From: JAEUJM01 sp044221555
GTDB taxonomy: Bacteria > Actinomycetota > Acidimicrobiia > Acidimicrobiales > DATDAH01
Length of the DNA stretch: 64,000 bases
Assembly (NCBI GenBank): GCA_044221555.1
Contig: JBGAOY010000003.1
Location: 62,001 to 126,000 of the forward strand
Direction of reading: 5' to 3'
The notes under the pieces were generated by a model, which was not told the origin of the DNA, did no database searches, and saw only the letters and a list, made by a program, of their open reading frames with translations. A program made the position numbers and the translations under genes. Shown piece after piece: positions 43,201-50,572 of the stretch. Position 1 is the stretch's first letter. The number at the start of each line of letters is the position of its first letter.

Positions 43201-43568
43201 AGGTGTCCGGCCAGCACGTGCAGCCACGGCTCGCCCAGGTGGGCGTCGACCACTTCCAACAGCGGCCAGGCCGAGCGCTCGGGGCGCCACGGATCGGCTT
43301 CGGCATCGATGCCGGTGGCCGTTGCCAGCGCGTCCTGCACCAGACGTCCCGGGAAGGGGAACCTCAGGTTGGCGCACACGCCGTCCGTGCGCCCGGGACC
43401 GGCGCCGAGTCGCGCCGACAGTTGGTGCGCCAGCCAACGCTCGACGCCCCGGGAGTGGACGGCCACGACCTCGGGCACGAACGGGTCGTCCGGTGGAACC
43501 GCCAGCACCTCTGCGAGCGCGTCGCTCAGCACATCGGCGCGCTCGGCCCGGTGCAGCACGAACGTCAC
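40272..43568 (-). CDS. recC: RecC, exonuclease V gamma subunit
   Basis: 1098 aa. Starts MTFVLHRAERADVLSDALAEVL with SRGVERWLAHQLSARLG, the RecC-typical N-terminus, then inactive helicase-like blocks (RDRTIVDLPDRFFLFGLTRLP, VVVMCPDIDELAPLL) and a C-terminal nuclease-like region without catalytic residues. It scans for the crossover hotspot sequence. A five-codon leaderless-type upstream ORF overlaps its GTG start. Order recC-recB-recD on one strand matches other actinobacteria. Confidence 0.92.
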   Translation of the reverse strand: MTFVLHRAERADVLSDALAEVLAVPPDDPFVPEVVAVHSRGVERWLAHQLSARLGAGPGRTDGVCANLRFPFPGRLVQDALATATGIDAEADPWRPERSAWPLLEVVDAHLGEPWLHVLAGHLGGATGTDEVAPAERDRRFAAVRHLADLFDRYAVHRPDMVLAWAAGDDLDGAGAPLADDVRWQAELWRRLRARVDRPSPAERALVGCERLARDRTIVDLPDRFFLFGLTRLPASYLDVLRALATERNVHLMALHPSPVAWGLEGQGTLHHPLLRAWGRDSQEMGTVIGRRLAETPGARDEHHPLPAIPASEPTLLHRLQDAIRADASLPDPAARAALDPADRSVQVHACHGRARQAEVVRDAITHLLADDPTLEPRDVVVMCPDIDELAPLLRAAFDDDEGDPRTIPYRLADRSLRQTNPVLGAIAELVALVDSRLTATQVLGFAALPPVRRRFGFADRDLETLAAWIESTGTRWGLDADHRRPYDLAAVDTGTWDAGLQRLLLGVAMSEDELRLVDGVLPLDDVDSGEVDLAGRFAELVGRLGQAVRSLIEPRPLADWMTAIDAAADLLVATRFEDGWQRTQLDRILTEVQDEAAGAGPELRLAEVRDLLADRLRGQPSRAAFRTGDLTMCTLVPMRSVPHRVICLVGLDDGAFPRGGAPDGDDLLLASRRPGDHDRRAEDRQLLLDAVLAARDALVVTYDGHDPRTNEPLPPAVPVHELLDVIDATVVTADGRPARAAITQHHPLQPSDRRCFVPGALRTGGPWGFEPRLLAGAVSAAGRREPVPPFLPPGGLPPVHDAVIAVDDLVAVVLHPTRAFLRQRLGLSLQRYDDRPADALAIDLDALERWEVGERILQALLDGADVDAVCAAELARGQLPPGDIGRRALATVRTTAEAIAIAASATTEGRRRSLEVDVTLDDGRQVVGTVTDVVGATIRPATFSKLGPKPKLRAWVRHLAATASHPGVALTSITIGSNRGAAARFGLPPLDVGTARAHLADLVALRDEALCRPLPLYCATSHSFVAAGRSDDGDPAEQAGRSWTSTYDWKKEDLDAEHVLVNGGQRGIDEVLADARFAELAHRLWDPILDEARRWSA

Positions 43569-43582
43569 GCGGGCCTCACCAT
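43565..43582 (-). CDS. Possible five-codon upstream ORF (MVRPA) coupled to recC
   Basis: ATG GTG AGG CCC GCG TGA at 43582-43565; its TGA overlaps the recC GTG. TAGGTT (43597-43592) lies 9 nt upstream. If the transcript starts near 43585, ribosomes would enter at this ATG and re-initiate at recC. Too short for any direct proof. Confidence 0.25.
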   Translation of the reverse strand: MVRPA

Positions 43583-43658
43583 CAGGGGTTGAACCTACGC
43601 GACCGGTGTGACATCCCGACCCGGGTGCGCGAAGCGGCGCAGGAAAATCCTGGGAGGC

Positions 43659-43685
43659 TGTCGAGATCGGGCCGGCTCGTTCGTC
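43659..43685 (+). promoter_or_regulatory. ECF42-type promoter for the DGPF/sigma pair
   Basis: TGTCGA at 43659-43664, 17-nt spacer, CGTC at 43682-43685, 31 nt before the DGPF gene start. TGTCGA with CGTC is the element known for ECF42 sigma factors, so the pair is probably autoregulated. Confidence 0.65.
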
Positions 43686-43716
43686 TCAGAGGGGACCAAC
43701 CAACCAGGAGGCAGTC

Positions 43717-44076
43717 GTGAAGTACATGTTGTTGATCCACCAGGGGACCACCCCCACACCCCTCGACCCGGAGGCCTGGGCCACCCTGTCCGAGGACGAG
43801 CAGCAGGCGGTCTACGCCGACTACGCCGCCGTCAACGCCACGCCCGGGGTCACCCCGGGCAACGGCCTCCAGCCCCCGGAGACCGCCACCACCGTCCGGG
43901 TCGCCGACGGCAGGACGCTGACCACCGACGGGCCCTTCGTCGAGACCAAGGAGGCCCTCAACGGCTATCTGACCTACGAGGCCGACGATCTGGACGCGGC
44001 CATCGCCCTGGCCGCGAAGATCCCGGCCGCGCGCCTCGGTGGCGCCGTCGAGGTCCGCCCGATCGTGGAGTGGTGA
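43717..44076 (+). CDS. DGPF/YCII-related protein (ECF42 partner)
   Basis: 119 aa. MKYMLLIHQG at the N-terminus, then TTVRVADGRTLTTDGPFVETKEALNGYLTYEADDLDAAIALAAKIPAARLGGAVEVRPI: the DGPF motif (here TDGPFVETKE) and the VEVRPI end are diagnostic. DGPF proteins are ferredoxin-like small proteins of unknown chemistry, nearly always next to an ECF42 sigma gene. CAGGAGGCAG precedes the GTG start. The stop overlaps the sigma GTG. Confidence 0.9.
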   Translation: MKYMLLIHQGTTPTPLDPEAWATLSEDEQQAVYADYAAVNATPGVTPGNGLQPPETATTVRVADGRTLTTDGPFVETKEALNGYLTYEADDLDAAIALAAKIPAARLGGAVEVRPIVEW

Positions 44077-45272
44077 CGACGCTCGACCCGGCGTTGCTGG
44101 AGCGGGTCTTCCGCGACGAGTGGGGCCGCGTGCTGGCCGCCCTCATCGGCTTCCTCGGCGACTTCGACCTCGCCGAGGAGGCCGCGCAGGAGGCCTTTGC
44201 CGTCGCCGCCGAACGCTGGCCGCGGGACGGCACGCCCGACAACCCAGGCGCCTGGCTGGTGACCACCGCCCGCAACCGGGCCATCGACCGAGTTCGGCGC
44301 ACTCAGACGCTGGCGGTCAAGGTGCCGTTGCTGGCGGCCGAGCGGAAGTCGGAGCAAGAGAGGGAGGAATCGATGGACTCCCCGACCATGCGCGACGAGC
44401 GCCTCGAGTTGGTGTTCACGTGCTGCCACCCGGCCTTGTCCGTCGAGGCGCAGGTCGCCCTGACCCTGCGCACGTTGGGCGGACTGACCACCGACGAGAT
44501 CGCCCGGGCCTTCCTGGTGCCGGAAGCCACCATGGCCCAACGCCTCGTGCGGGCCAAGCGCAAGATCAAGCTGGCCGGCATCCCGTTCCGGGTTCCGCCC
44601 GACGAGCTCTTGGCCGAGCGGCTGGCTGCGGTCCTCGCGGTCATCTACCTGATCTTCAACGAGGGGTATGGCGGACGCGGTGATCTGGCTGCCGAGGCGC
44701 TGTGGCTGGGGCGGGCGATGACCGAGCTGCTGCCCGCAAAGCCCGAGGCGCACGCCCTGCTGGCCATGATGCTGCTCCACGACTCGCGGCGGGACGCCCG
44801 CTTCCGCGACGGCGATCTGGTCCTGCTCGCCGAGCAGGACCGGTCGCGGTGGGACACCGCGCAGATCGAGCGCGGGCGCGCCGAGCTCGACCGCGCCCTC
44901 GCCCTGGGTGGTCGGGGCCCCTACGTGGTGCAGGCGGCGATCGCGGCGCTGCACACCGATGAGCCCACCGACTGGCCGCAGATCGCGGCGCTGTACGGCG
45001 AGCTGGCGAGGCTCACCAACTCACCCGTCGTCGAGCTGAACCGAGCGGTGGCGATCGCCGAGGCCCAGGGCCCCGAGGCCGGGCTCGCCCTCATCGACCA
45101 GCTCGACCTCGACGGCTACGTGTACCTGCACTCCGCTCGGGCCGAGTTGCTGCGCCGCCAGGCCCGTGACGACGAGGCGCGCGAGGCCTACCGCCGGGCG
45201 CTCGACCTGGTCCACGACGACGCCGAGCAACGCTGGCTGGAACGCCGGCTGGCCGACCTCCCCGTTCCCTGA
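44073..45272 (+). CDS. ECF42-family sigma factor with TPR-like C-terminus
   Basis: 399 aa. Sigma region 2 (FLGDFDLAEEAAQEAFAVAAERWPRDG, WLVTTARNRAIDRVRR), region 4 (LTLRTLGGLTTDEIARAFLVPEATMAQRLVRAKRKI), then a ~200-residue helical part: LAVIYLIFNEGYGG, ELDRALALGG, LYGELARLTNSPVVELNRAVAIAEAQGPEAGLALID, SARAELLRRQARDDEAREAYRRAL, with TPR-like repeats. The C-terminal extension regulates activity in the family; no anti-sigma gene is present. Confidence 0.92.
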   Translation: MTTLDPALLERVFRDEWGRVLAALIGFLGDFDLAEEAAQEAFAVAAERWPRDGTPDNPGAWLVTTARNRAIDRVRRTQTLAVKVPLLAAERKSEQEREESMDSPTMRDERLELVFTCCHPALSVEAQVALTLRTLGGLTTDEIARAFLVPEATMAQRLVRAKRKIKLAGIPFRVPPDELLAERLAAVLAVIYLIFNEGYGGRGDLAAEALWLGRAMTELLPAKPEAHALLAMMLLHDSRRDARFRDGDLVLLAEQDRSRWDTAQIERGRAELDRALALGGRGPYVVQAAIAALHTDEPTDWPQIAALYGELARLTNSPVVELNRAVAIAEAQGPEAGLALIDQLDLDGYVYLHSARAELLRRQARDDEAREAYRRALDLVHDDAEQRWLERRLADLPVP

Positions 45273-45296
45273 CCAACCACCGCCGGGAACCACGCG

Positions 45297-45322
45297 ATCG
45301 GGCGCCAGCTCCGGGACGGAGC
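45297..45322 (+). terminator. Hairpin after the ECF42 gene; possible half of the 50-bp element
   Basis: GCTCCG-GGA-CGGAGC (45308-45322) is a 6-bp stem behind the sigma gene. The stretch ATCGGGCGCCAGCTC (45297-45311) matches the right arm of the 50-bp repeat except one base, but no left arm is present, so it is at best a degraded copy. Confidence 0.45.
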
Positions 45323-45367
45323 CGAAAACCCGTCGCGGCGCCAGGTGGCATCGAGGATCATGAGGCG

Positions 45368-46333
45368 ATGGAGCCCGACCTCCCCCACGGCTGGTCGTGG
45401 CGGCGGCCGACGGGCGACGACGCGGCGGCGTTGTTCGACCTGGTGGCGGCGCACAACACGGCGGTCGTCGGGTTCGCCGACTACACGCGAGCCGACGCCC
45501 GGGATCAGCTGACCGGGCCGGGGTTCGATCCCCACGCCGACGGATGGCTGGTCCACGACCCGGGCGGCGCCCTGCGCGGGTTCGGCTGGGTGTTCGGCGA
45601 GCCTGACAGCGACCAGGTGGAGATCGAGGTCATCACGGGCGACGAGGGGGTCGCTGACTGGCTGCTCGCCCGAGTCGTCACCCGGGCCGGCGAACTGGCG
45701 GCCGCCGCCGGTCACGACGCCGCCCGGATGGGCCTGAACGTGTACCGGGACGATGTCGGGCAGCGGGCCTGGGCCGAGGCACGGGGCTTCGTGCCGGGCA
45801 CCACGTTCCACCGCATGTGCATCGACCACGAGCGGCCGCGCGATCCGCCGGCGGTGCCGGACGGGGTCGTGGTGCGGGTCGGGCCCGGCGACGAGGCGTT
45901 GCGCCGGGACGCCCATCGGGTGCTGATGGCGTCGTTCGCCGACCACTTCGGGTGGGTGCAGATCGGCTTCGACGAGTGGCACGAGCGGGTGAGCTCGGCG
46001 GCCTCCGACGACTGGAGCCAGCTCAAGGTGGCGTACGTCGACGGCGCGCCGGTGGCGATGCTGCTCGGCCACGACGGGTTCGTGGAGGACGAGGGCTGCG
46101 GCTACGTGCGCAACGTCGGTGTGCTCGCGGCGCACCGCGGGCGCGGGCTGGCCCGGTTGCTGCTCCAGCAGGCCTTCGTCGACGACGCGGCGCGGGGCCG
46201 ACGGGGCACGTTGCTGCACGTCGACACCAACAACACCACGCCGGCGCTCGGGCTCTACCTCGGCCTCGGCATGCGCCCCGTGCTGGTGGTCGACGTGTGG
46301 CTGCTCAGCGCGGGGACTCGGCCGCCCGCTTGA
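45368..46333 (+). CDS. GNAT acetyltransferase with two GNAT domains
   Basis: 321 aa. N-terminal half (residues 1-150) has an eroded GNAT fold (RRPTGDDAAALFDLVAAHN ... GLNVYRDDVGQRAWAEARGFV), C-terminal half has the intact acetyl-CoA signature VRNVGVLAAHRGRGLARLLLQQA and ends NTTPALGLYLGLGMRPVL. The two-domain plan resembles mycothiol synthase MshD, but the usual MshD core is not evident, so the substrate is open. It overlaps the convergent SRPBCC gene by 29 bp. Confidence 0.87.
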   Translation: MEPDLPHGWSWRRPTGDDAAALFDLVAAHNTAVVGFADYTRADARDQLTGPGFDPHADGWLVHDPGGALRGFGWVFGEPDSDQVEIEVITGDEGVADWLLARVVTRAGELAAAAGHDAARMGLNVYRDDVGQRAWAEARGFVPGTTFHRMCIDHERPRDPPAVPDGVVVRVGPGDEALRRDAHRVLMASFADHFGWVQIGFDEWHERVSSAASDDWSQLKVAYVDGAPVAMLLGHDGFVEDEGCGYVRNVGVLAAHRGRGLARLLLQQAFVDDAARGRRGTLLHVDTNNTTPALGLYLGLGMRPVLVVDVWLLSAGTRPPA

Positions 46334-46727
46334 AGCCCTCGTTCTCGGTGGTGATGGCCTTCAGCAGCTGACCGCCCAGGAGACGACCGACGAGCCCTGC
46401 CGTGGCACCGGTGATCTCGAGCTCGAGGCGGTTCACGCACCCGCCGTCGGCCTCGGACAGGTGGTGCGAGCCCTCCATGTGGGTGCCGAGCGCCTTCGTC
46501 GACCAGGCGAACAGCCGGCCGGGCTCGAACCGGGTGACCGTCCAGGTGCGGGCGCGCTGGCCGGGCTGCTTGATCCGAGCCTGACTGCCCACCCCGAGGG
46601 GGCCGTCGTCGAGCCGCTCCACCGACGTCATGGTGGGCGTGGTGTCCGGCCACCCTTCGACGTCCTCGGTGAGGGCCCACACCACGTCGATCGGGGCATC
46701 GATGTGCTGCGTGTTCTCCAGCTTCAT
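46305..46727 (-). CDS. SRPBCC (polyketide cyclase/START-like) protein
   Basis: 140 aa. Starts MKLENTQHIDAPIDVVWALTEDVEGWPDTTPTMTSVERLDDGPLGVGSQARI and runs to LLGGQLLKAITTENEGFKR, the standard helix-grip pattern of the SRPBCC family. Likely a lipid or small ligand binding protein. Its start lies 8 nt after TACACT. Confidence 0.85.
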   Translation of the reverse strand: MKLENTQHIDAPIDVVWALTEDVEGWPDTTPTMTSVERLDDGPLGVGSQARIKQPGQRARTWTVTRFEPGRLFAWSTKALGTHMEGSHHLSEADGGCVNRLELEITGATAGLVGRLLGGQLLKAITTENEGFKRAAESPR

Positions 46728-46735
46728 GCCCGAGC

Positions 46736-46741
46736 AGTGTA
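46736..46741 (-). promoter_or_regulatory. -10 box TACACT for the SRPBCC gene
   Basis: TACACT, 8 nt, ATG on the minus strand. Confidence 0.4.
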
Positions 46742-46903
46742 CGAGGAGCGATGTCGTCGATTTCGATGACAGAGACGCTCACGATCGACCTGGCCCACTC
46801 ACGGCGCCGGTGTTCGCTCGTTGCGCCCGGTGACCCACGTGCCTGGCGGTCGTCTCGGATCAGGATGAGGCCGCTGGGGGAGGGGGCTTGCCGCCGGGCC
46901 CGA

Positions 46904-48580
46904 TCAGGCTCGCAGCACGACGCCTGGTCGTTGCGACGGGTGGTCCGGCAGTGGCGCCGGCGTGCCGTCGACCCGGGTGGGGACGCCGTTGACCAGCGTG
47001 TGACGCACGCCCACGGGGGCGTCGGCGGTGAGGCGCTCGCCGTCGGCCGGGAAGTCCCGCACCCGCCGCAGCGGGCCGGGCGCCACCGTGTCGGGGTCGA
47101 ACACCACGAGATCGGCGGCGCGACCGGCCTCGATCACGCCCCGGTCGTCGAGGCCGTAGACGGCGGCGGGCTCGGCGGTGAGCTTGTGCACCGCCCGCTC
47201 CAGCGGCATCACCCCGCGGTCACGGACCCAGTTGCCCAGCAGGTCGGTGGCGAAGCAGGCGTCGCACAACTGGCTGACATGGGCGCCCGAGTCGGCCAAG
47301 CCCAGGAGCACGCCGTCGCGGGGGAGCAGCCAGGCGATCCCGTCGGGGTCGTCGTTGGCCAGCACCGAGTTGAAGCGGGTGGTGAGGTCGTCGTCGATGG
47401 AGACGTCCAACAGGACGTCGAGCGGGGTGCAGCCCCGCTCGTCGGCCAACTCGACCACGTTCCGGCCCATCAGCTCGGGGTGGTGGTCCGACTCGGCCAC
47501 CGACAGCGACGGCCAGTTGAACGGCAGCGTCCCGCGCTCGCGACCGGACAGCTCGGCCCAGGCCGCCGCCCGCCACTCGGGGTCGCGGTAGCTGGCCATG
47601 CGCTCGTCGTGGGATCGACCCATGAGGGCGGCGAACGACGCCCGCATGTTCAGCGTGAAGGGCTCGGCCAGGTTCATCTGGAAGGTCAGCGGGCGGCACG
47701 ACACCTGGGGCCAGACGTCCACACCGTCGACCCGAGCCGCGTCGTGCTCGGTGATCACGCCCTCGTGGTACGGGTAGCCCTTGATGGTGAGCAACGCGGT
47801 CCAGGTGATCGGCCGGCCGAGGTGGCGCTGCAGGTCGAACACCTGCTGGTTCGAGAACACGCCGCCGGGCAGGAGGGCGACGACGCCGCGCCCCGCGGCG
47901 CGCAGCGGCTCGGTGAGCGCGGTGAGCTCGGCCAGGTCGGCGACCCGGGACGGCACCGGACGGCCCTGGTCGCCGTTGTGGGTCGGCGACGCCGACGAGG
48001 CGAAGCCGATGGCCCCTGCGGCCATGGCGTCGGCGACGATCTGTTGCATCGCCGACACCTCCTCAGGGGTCGCCGCCCGCTCGTAGGCCTCCTCGCCCAT
48101 CACGAACAGGCGCACCGCCGTGTGGCCCACGTAGCACCCGTAGTTCAGGCCCACCCCTCGACGCTCGACGGCGTCGAGGTACTGGCCGAAGCCCTCGAAC
48201 TCGTCCCACGGGACGCCGGCCAGCAAGGTGTCGAGGCTCATGTCCTCGACGTGCTGCAGGGTGCGGCCCAGGATGCCCACGCCGTCCGCGCGGACCGGTG
48301 CGATCGAGAACCCGCAGTTGCCGGCGACGACGGTGGTCACCCCGTGGAACGACGACGGGGTCAGGCCAGGGTCCCAGAACACCTGGGCGTCGTAGTGGGT
48401 GTGGATGTCGATGAACCCCGGCGCGACGACGTGGCCGCCCGCGTCGAGCACCCGGCGCCCGTCCAGGGCCGGGCCGACGGCGGCGATCCGCCCGTCGTCC
48501 ACCGCGACATCGGCACGGACGCCGGCCGCGCCGGTGCCATCGATCACCGTGCCCCCCGTGATCACCAGATCGTGGGCCAT
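46904..48580 (-). CDS. N-acyl-D-amino-acid deacylase-like amidohydrolase
   Basis: 558 aa. Binuclear amidohydrolase: HxH in FIDIHTHYDAQVFWDP near 60, NCGFSIAPV (D-aminoacylase-type NCG with metal cysteine), further GADSGAHVSQLCDACF (here LADSGAHV), and the C-terminal ITGG/AADLVVFDP strand return. The NCG and DHYD-like motifs are those of D-aminoacylase and dihydropyrimidinase-like relatives. AAGGGGGA precedes ATG 48580; an upstream in-frame ATG at 48610 is less likely. Confidence 0.87.
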   Translation of the reverse strand: MAHDLVITGGTVIDGTGAAGVRADVAVDDGRIAAVGPALDGRRVLDAGGHVVAPGFIDIHTHYDAQVFWDPGLTPSSFHGVTTVVAGNCGFSIAPVRADGVGILGRTLQHVEDMSLDTLLAGVPWDEFEGFGQYLDAVERRGVGLNYGCYVGHTAVRLFVMGEEAYERAATPEEVSAMQQIVADAMAAGAIGFASSASPTHNGDQGRPVPSRVADLAELTALTEPLRAAGRGVVALLPGGVFSNQQVFDLQRHLGRPITWTALLTIKGYPYHEGVITEHDAARVDGVDVWPQVSCRPLTFQMNLAEPFTLNMRASFAALMGRSHDERMASYRDPEWRAAAWAELSGRERGTLPFNWPSLSVAESDHHPELMGRNVVELADERGCTPLDVLLDVSIDDDLTTRFNSVLANDDPDGIAWLLPRDGVLLGLADSGAHVSQLCDACFATDLLGNWVRDRGVMPLERAVHKLTAEPAAVYGLDDRGVIEAGRAADLVVFDPDTVAPGPLRRVRDFPADGERLTADAPVGVRHTLVNGVPTRVDGTPAPLPDHPSQRPGVVLRA

Positions 48581-48657
48581 GGCGTTCCCCCTTCGGTCGT
48601 CCGCGCCCATGGTGGCACGGGCCGTCCCGACCGTGGTGGTGAGGTGCTCGCCACGAC

Positions 48658-48707
48658 GAACTGGCGCCCGATTCGGTGGTTCCAGCGACAGGATCGGGCG
48701 CCAGTTC
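48658..48707. repeat. 50-bp palindromic element, copy 3
   Basis: Arms GAACTGGCGCCCGAT and ATCGGGCGCCAGTTC, perfect 15-bp inverted repeat, loop of 20 nt. Located 15 bp behind the stop of the MpaB-like gene, thus also a possible terminator for it. Confidence 0.85.
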
Positions 48708-48722
48708 CGGGGTGGGTGGGGG

Positions 48723-49778
48723 TCAGCCCAGGTCGAGGCGCCGCCGGGCCGCGGCCAGGTCCACCGGCTCGGTGGACAGGTTGGCCAGCAGCCGCAACAC
48801 GGCCCGGCAGGCCGCGAGGTCGGCGGTGCTCGGGGTGCGCAGGCGCAGCAGCCGCTGCGCCACCGGCGGCAGGCACACGATGGCGCCCGCCCAGATGGCC
48901 CGCCAGATCGGCTTGGCCGCCGTCGGGAAGAGGGGCGGGTCGTCCAGGAAGGCGATGCCCGCGGCGGCGTACTCGCCCACCGCCAGGGTGGGACGGTGGT
49001 GCTCGAGCGACTGGAGCAACTCGGCCCACGACCTGGGCGGCGCCGTCACTCCTGTGCCCTCCCCGACCACGGCCACCTCGGCGATGTAGCGGTCGAGGTC
49101 GCGCCGGCTCATGGGATGGGCCGCGAACCGCCGGTTGGCAGCCGCGATGGCCAGGTACTCGGCGATGTGCACCCAGTCGAGCAACTCGGGGTCGCGGGCG
49201 TCGTAGGGGCGGCCGTCGGGGGCCACGCCGACCACGGGCACGTGGGCCTTCTCCACGATGCGGCAGAGGCGCTCGGCCTGGGCCGACGATCCGTACACCA
49301 CGCCCTGCACGAACTCGGCCGTGCGGCGGGTGCGGCCGAGGAAGTCGTCGGAGAACGCCGAGTGCTCGGCCACGCCGGCCATGGCCAACGGGTGCAGCGC
49401 CTGCAGGGTGAAGGCGGCCACGCCGGCGATCAACAGCGAGGGGTCGGCGTGGACCCGCCAGGCCACGCTGTCGGGGCCGAACCAGCCGGGATCGCCGGCC
49501 TCGCCGGCCGGTACGGCACGGGCCTCGGGGTGGGCCGGGCGCAGGCCGGACAGGGCGCCGAACACGGGGCCGGCGAGGACGGGTCGCGCCACCGCCCCGA
49601 ACACGCCGCCGGCGAGCCCGGCGGAGAGCTCGGCGATCGACGGCGTGGGTGGCACCCACTCGGGCTCGGGGCGCCACATCCGGGCCGCGGCGGGGTGGAT
49701 GTCGCGGGTGCGCCGTGCCCCGGGGCCGGCGCCGTTGCGCGAGCGGGCGGCGTCGGCCTCGGCGGTCGTGGCGGTCAT
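48723..49778 (-). CDS. MpaB-like oxygenase (DUF2236)
   Basis: 351 aa. DUF2236 landmarks: GWFGPDSVAWRVHADPSLLIAGVAAFTLQALHPLAMAGVAEHS, the RTRRTAEFVQGVVYG segment, VAPDGRPYDARDPELLDWVHIAEYLAIAAANRRF. The family includes the latex-clearing type haem oxygenases and many of unknown substrate. The H and R residues in ALHPLAMAGVAEHSAF are family-conserved. ATG 49778 is 7 nt after TACCGT. C-terminal hydrophobic segment IWRAIWAGAIVCLPP may associate with membrane. Confidence 0.85.
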   Translation of the reverse strand: MTATTAEADAARSRNGAGPGARRTRDIHPAAARMWRPEPEWVPPTPSIAELSAGLAGGVFGAVARPVLAGPVFGALSGLRPAHPEARAVPAGEAGDPGWFGPDSVAWRVHADPSLLIAGVAAFTLQALHPLAMAGVAEHSAFSDDFLGRTRRTAEFVQGVVYGSSAQAERLCRIVEKAHVPVVGVAPDGRPYDARDPELLDWVHIAEYLAIAAANRRFAAHPMSRRDLDRYIAEVAVVGEGTGVTAPPRSWAELLQSLEHHRPTLAVGEYAAAGIAFLDDPPLFPTAAKPIWRAIWAGAIVCLPPVAQRLLRLRTPSTADLAACRAVLRLLANLSTEPVDLAAARRRLDLG

Positions 49779-49785
49779 CGAGCGC

Positions 49786-49791
49786 ACGGTA
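49786..49791 (-). promoter_or_regulatory. -10 box TACCGT for the MpaB-like gene
   Basis: TACCGT, 7 nt, ATG on the minus strand. Confidence 0.45.
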
Positions 49792-49841
49792 CCCGCCCGC
49801 GGCGCAGCTCGGCCCGCCCTACGGGGTGTGGTGGTGGGTGG

Positions 49842-50513
49842 TCACGACGGCAGGAACTCGCGCCGGAACACGGTGAAGAGCCAGGCCTCGTAGCGGTCGT
49901 GGGTCCAGCGGCCGCGAGCCACCAGCTCGATCCACGTGGACGGGCCGGCGAACACGCCCACGAGGTCGGCGGCCTCGGCCACGGTCAGGCCCACGGTGGA
50001 CGGGCGGAGCGGCCCGCGGCGGACGGCGAACTCGGCATCGTCGCGTCGGGCGCGGTAGAGGCGTTCGGCGAGATCCGCCAGCGCGGGGTCGGTGCCCGAC
50101 ACCGTGTCCACCAGGTGCAGCACGTCGGCGCTGCGGACGTGAGCGGCGCGGATCCAACCGGACAGGCGTCGGAGCCACTCGACCGGGTCGCGCTCCTCGC
50201 TCACCCACTGCAGCTCGGGCCGATCGCGTACGAGGACGTCCTCGTCGTCGCCGCCCACGGCCAGGTCCACCACCGCGCCGAGGATGCCCGGCTTGGAGCC
50301 GAAGGCCGCGTACACGGTCTGCACCGACACGCCCGCGTCGCTCGCGATGCGCTCGATGGACGTGTCGCCGAACCCTTCGGCCAAGAACAGGTCGCGGGCG
50401 GCGTCGACGACCCGGCGGCGGCGGGCCCGTGCCTCCGCCTGCCGGCGGCTGCCGTCGTAGCGCCGCGCGGCCGTCCCGGAGGAGGGGGTTGACGAGTCGT
50501 CGGGCTGTTCCAT
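49842..50513 (-). CDS. TetR-family regulator, divergent from hemerythrin gene
   Basis: 223 aa from ATG 50513. HTH: TSIERIASDAGVSVQTVYAAFGSKPGILGAV near 47-77, preceded by RRRRVVDAARDLFLAEGFGD. C-terminal ligand domain has RRDDAEFAVRRGPLRPSTVGLTVAEAADLVGVF. A 27-bp palindrome covers its own leaderless promoter and the divergent start, so autorepression and control of the hemerythrin-PPOX operon are likely. Confidence 0.86.
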   Translation of the reverse strand: MEQPDDSSTPSSGTAARRYDGSRRQAEARARRRRVVDAARDLFLAEGFGDTSIERIASDAGVSVQTVYAAFGSKPGILGAVVDLAVGGDDEDVLVRDRPELQWVSEERDPVEWLRRLSGWIRAAHVRSADVLHLVDTVSGTDPALADLAERLYRARRDDAEFAVRRGPLRPSTVGLTVAEAADLVGVFAGPSTWIELVARGRWTHDRYEAWLFTVFRREFLPS

Positions 50514-50515
50514 AT

Positions 50516-50542
50516 AGTCAACTCTATCCGATAGAGCTGACT
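50516..50542. promoter_or_regulatory. 27-bp operator palindrome between tetR and the hemerythrin operon
   Basis: AGTCAACTCTATC (50516-50528), centre C, GATAGAGCTGACT (50530-50542): 12 of 13 pairs match. The tetR -10 box TAGAGT (50526-50521, 7 nt before ATG) lies within the left arm. Confidence 0.8.
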
Positions 50543-50572
50543 CCATGAAAATGGGGACGAGAAAGGCACGAC

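Noticed and set aside
45297..45311. A fourth copy of the 50-bp palindrome
   Set aside because: Only a right-arm match (one mismatch) is present; the expected left arm at 45262-45276 does not fit. Kept only as a possible half copy.
46751..49411. 886-aa plus-strand frame opposite the amidohydrolase and MpaB gene
   Set aside because: No domain, repeated GQ/GD-rich composition and real genes on the other strand.
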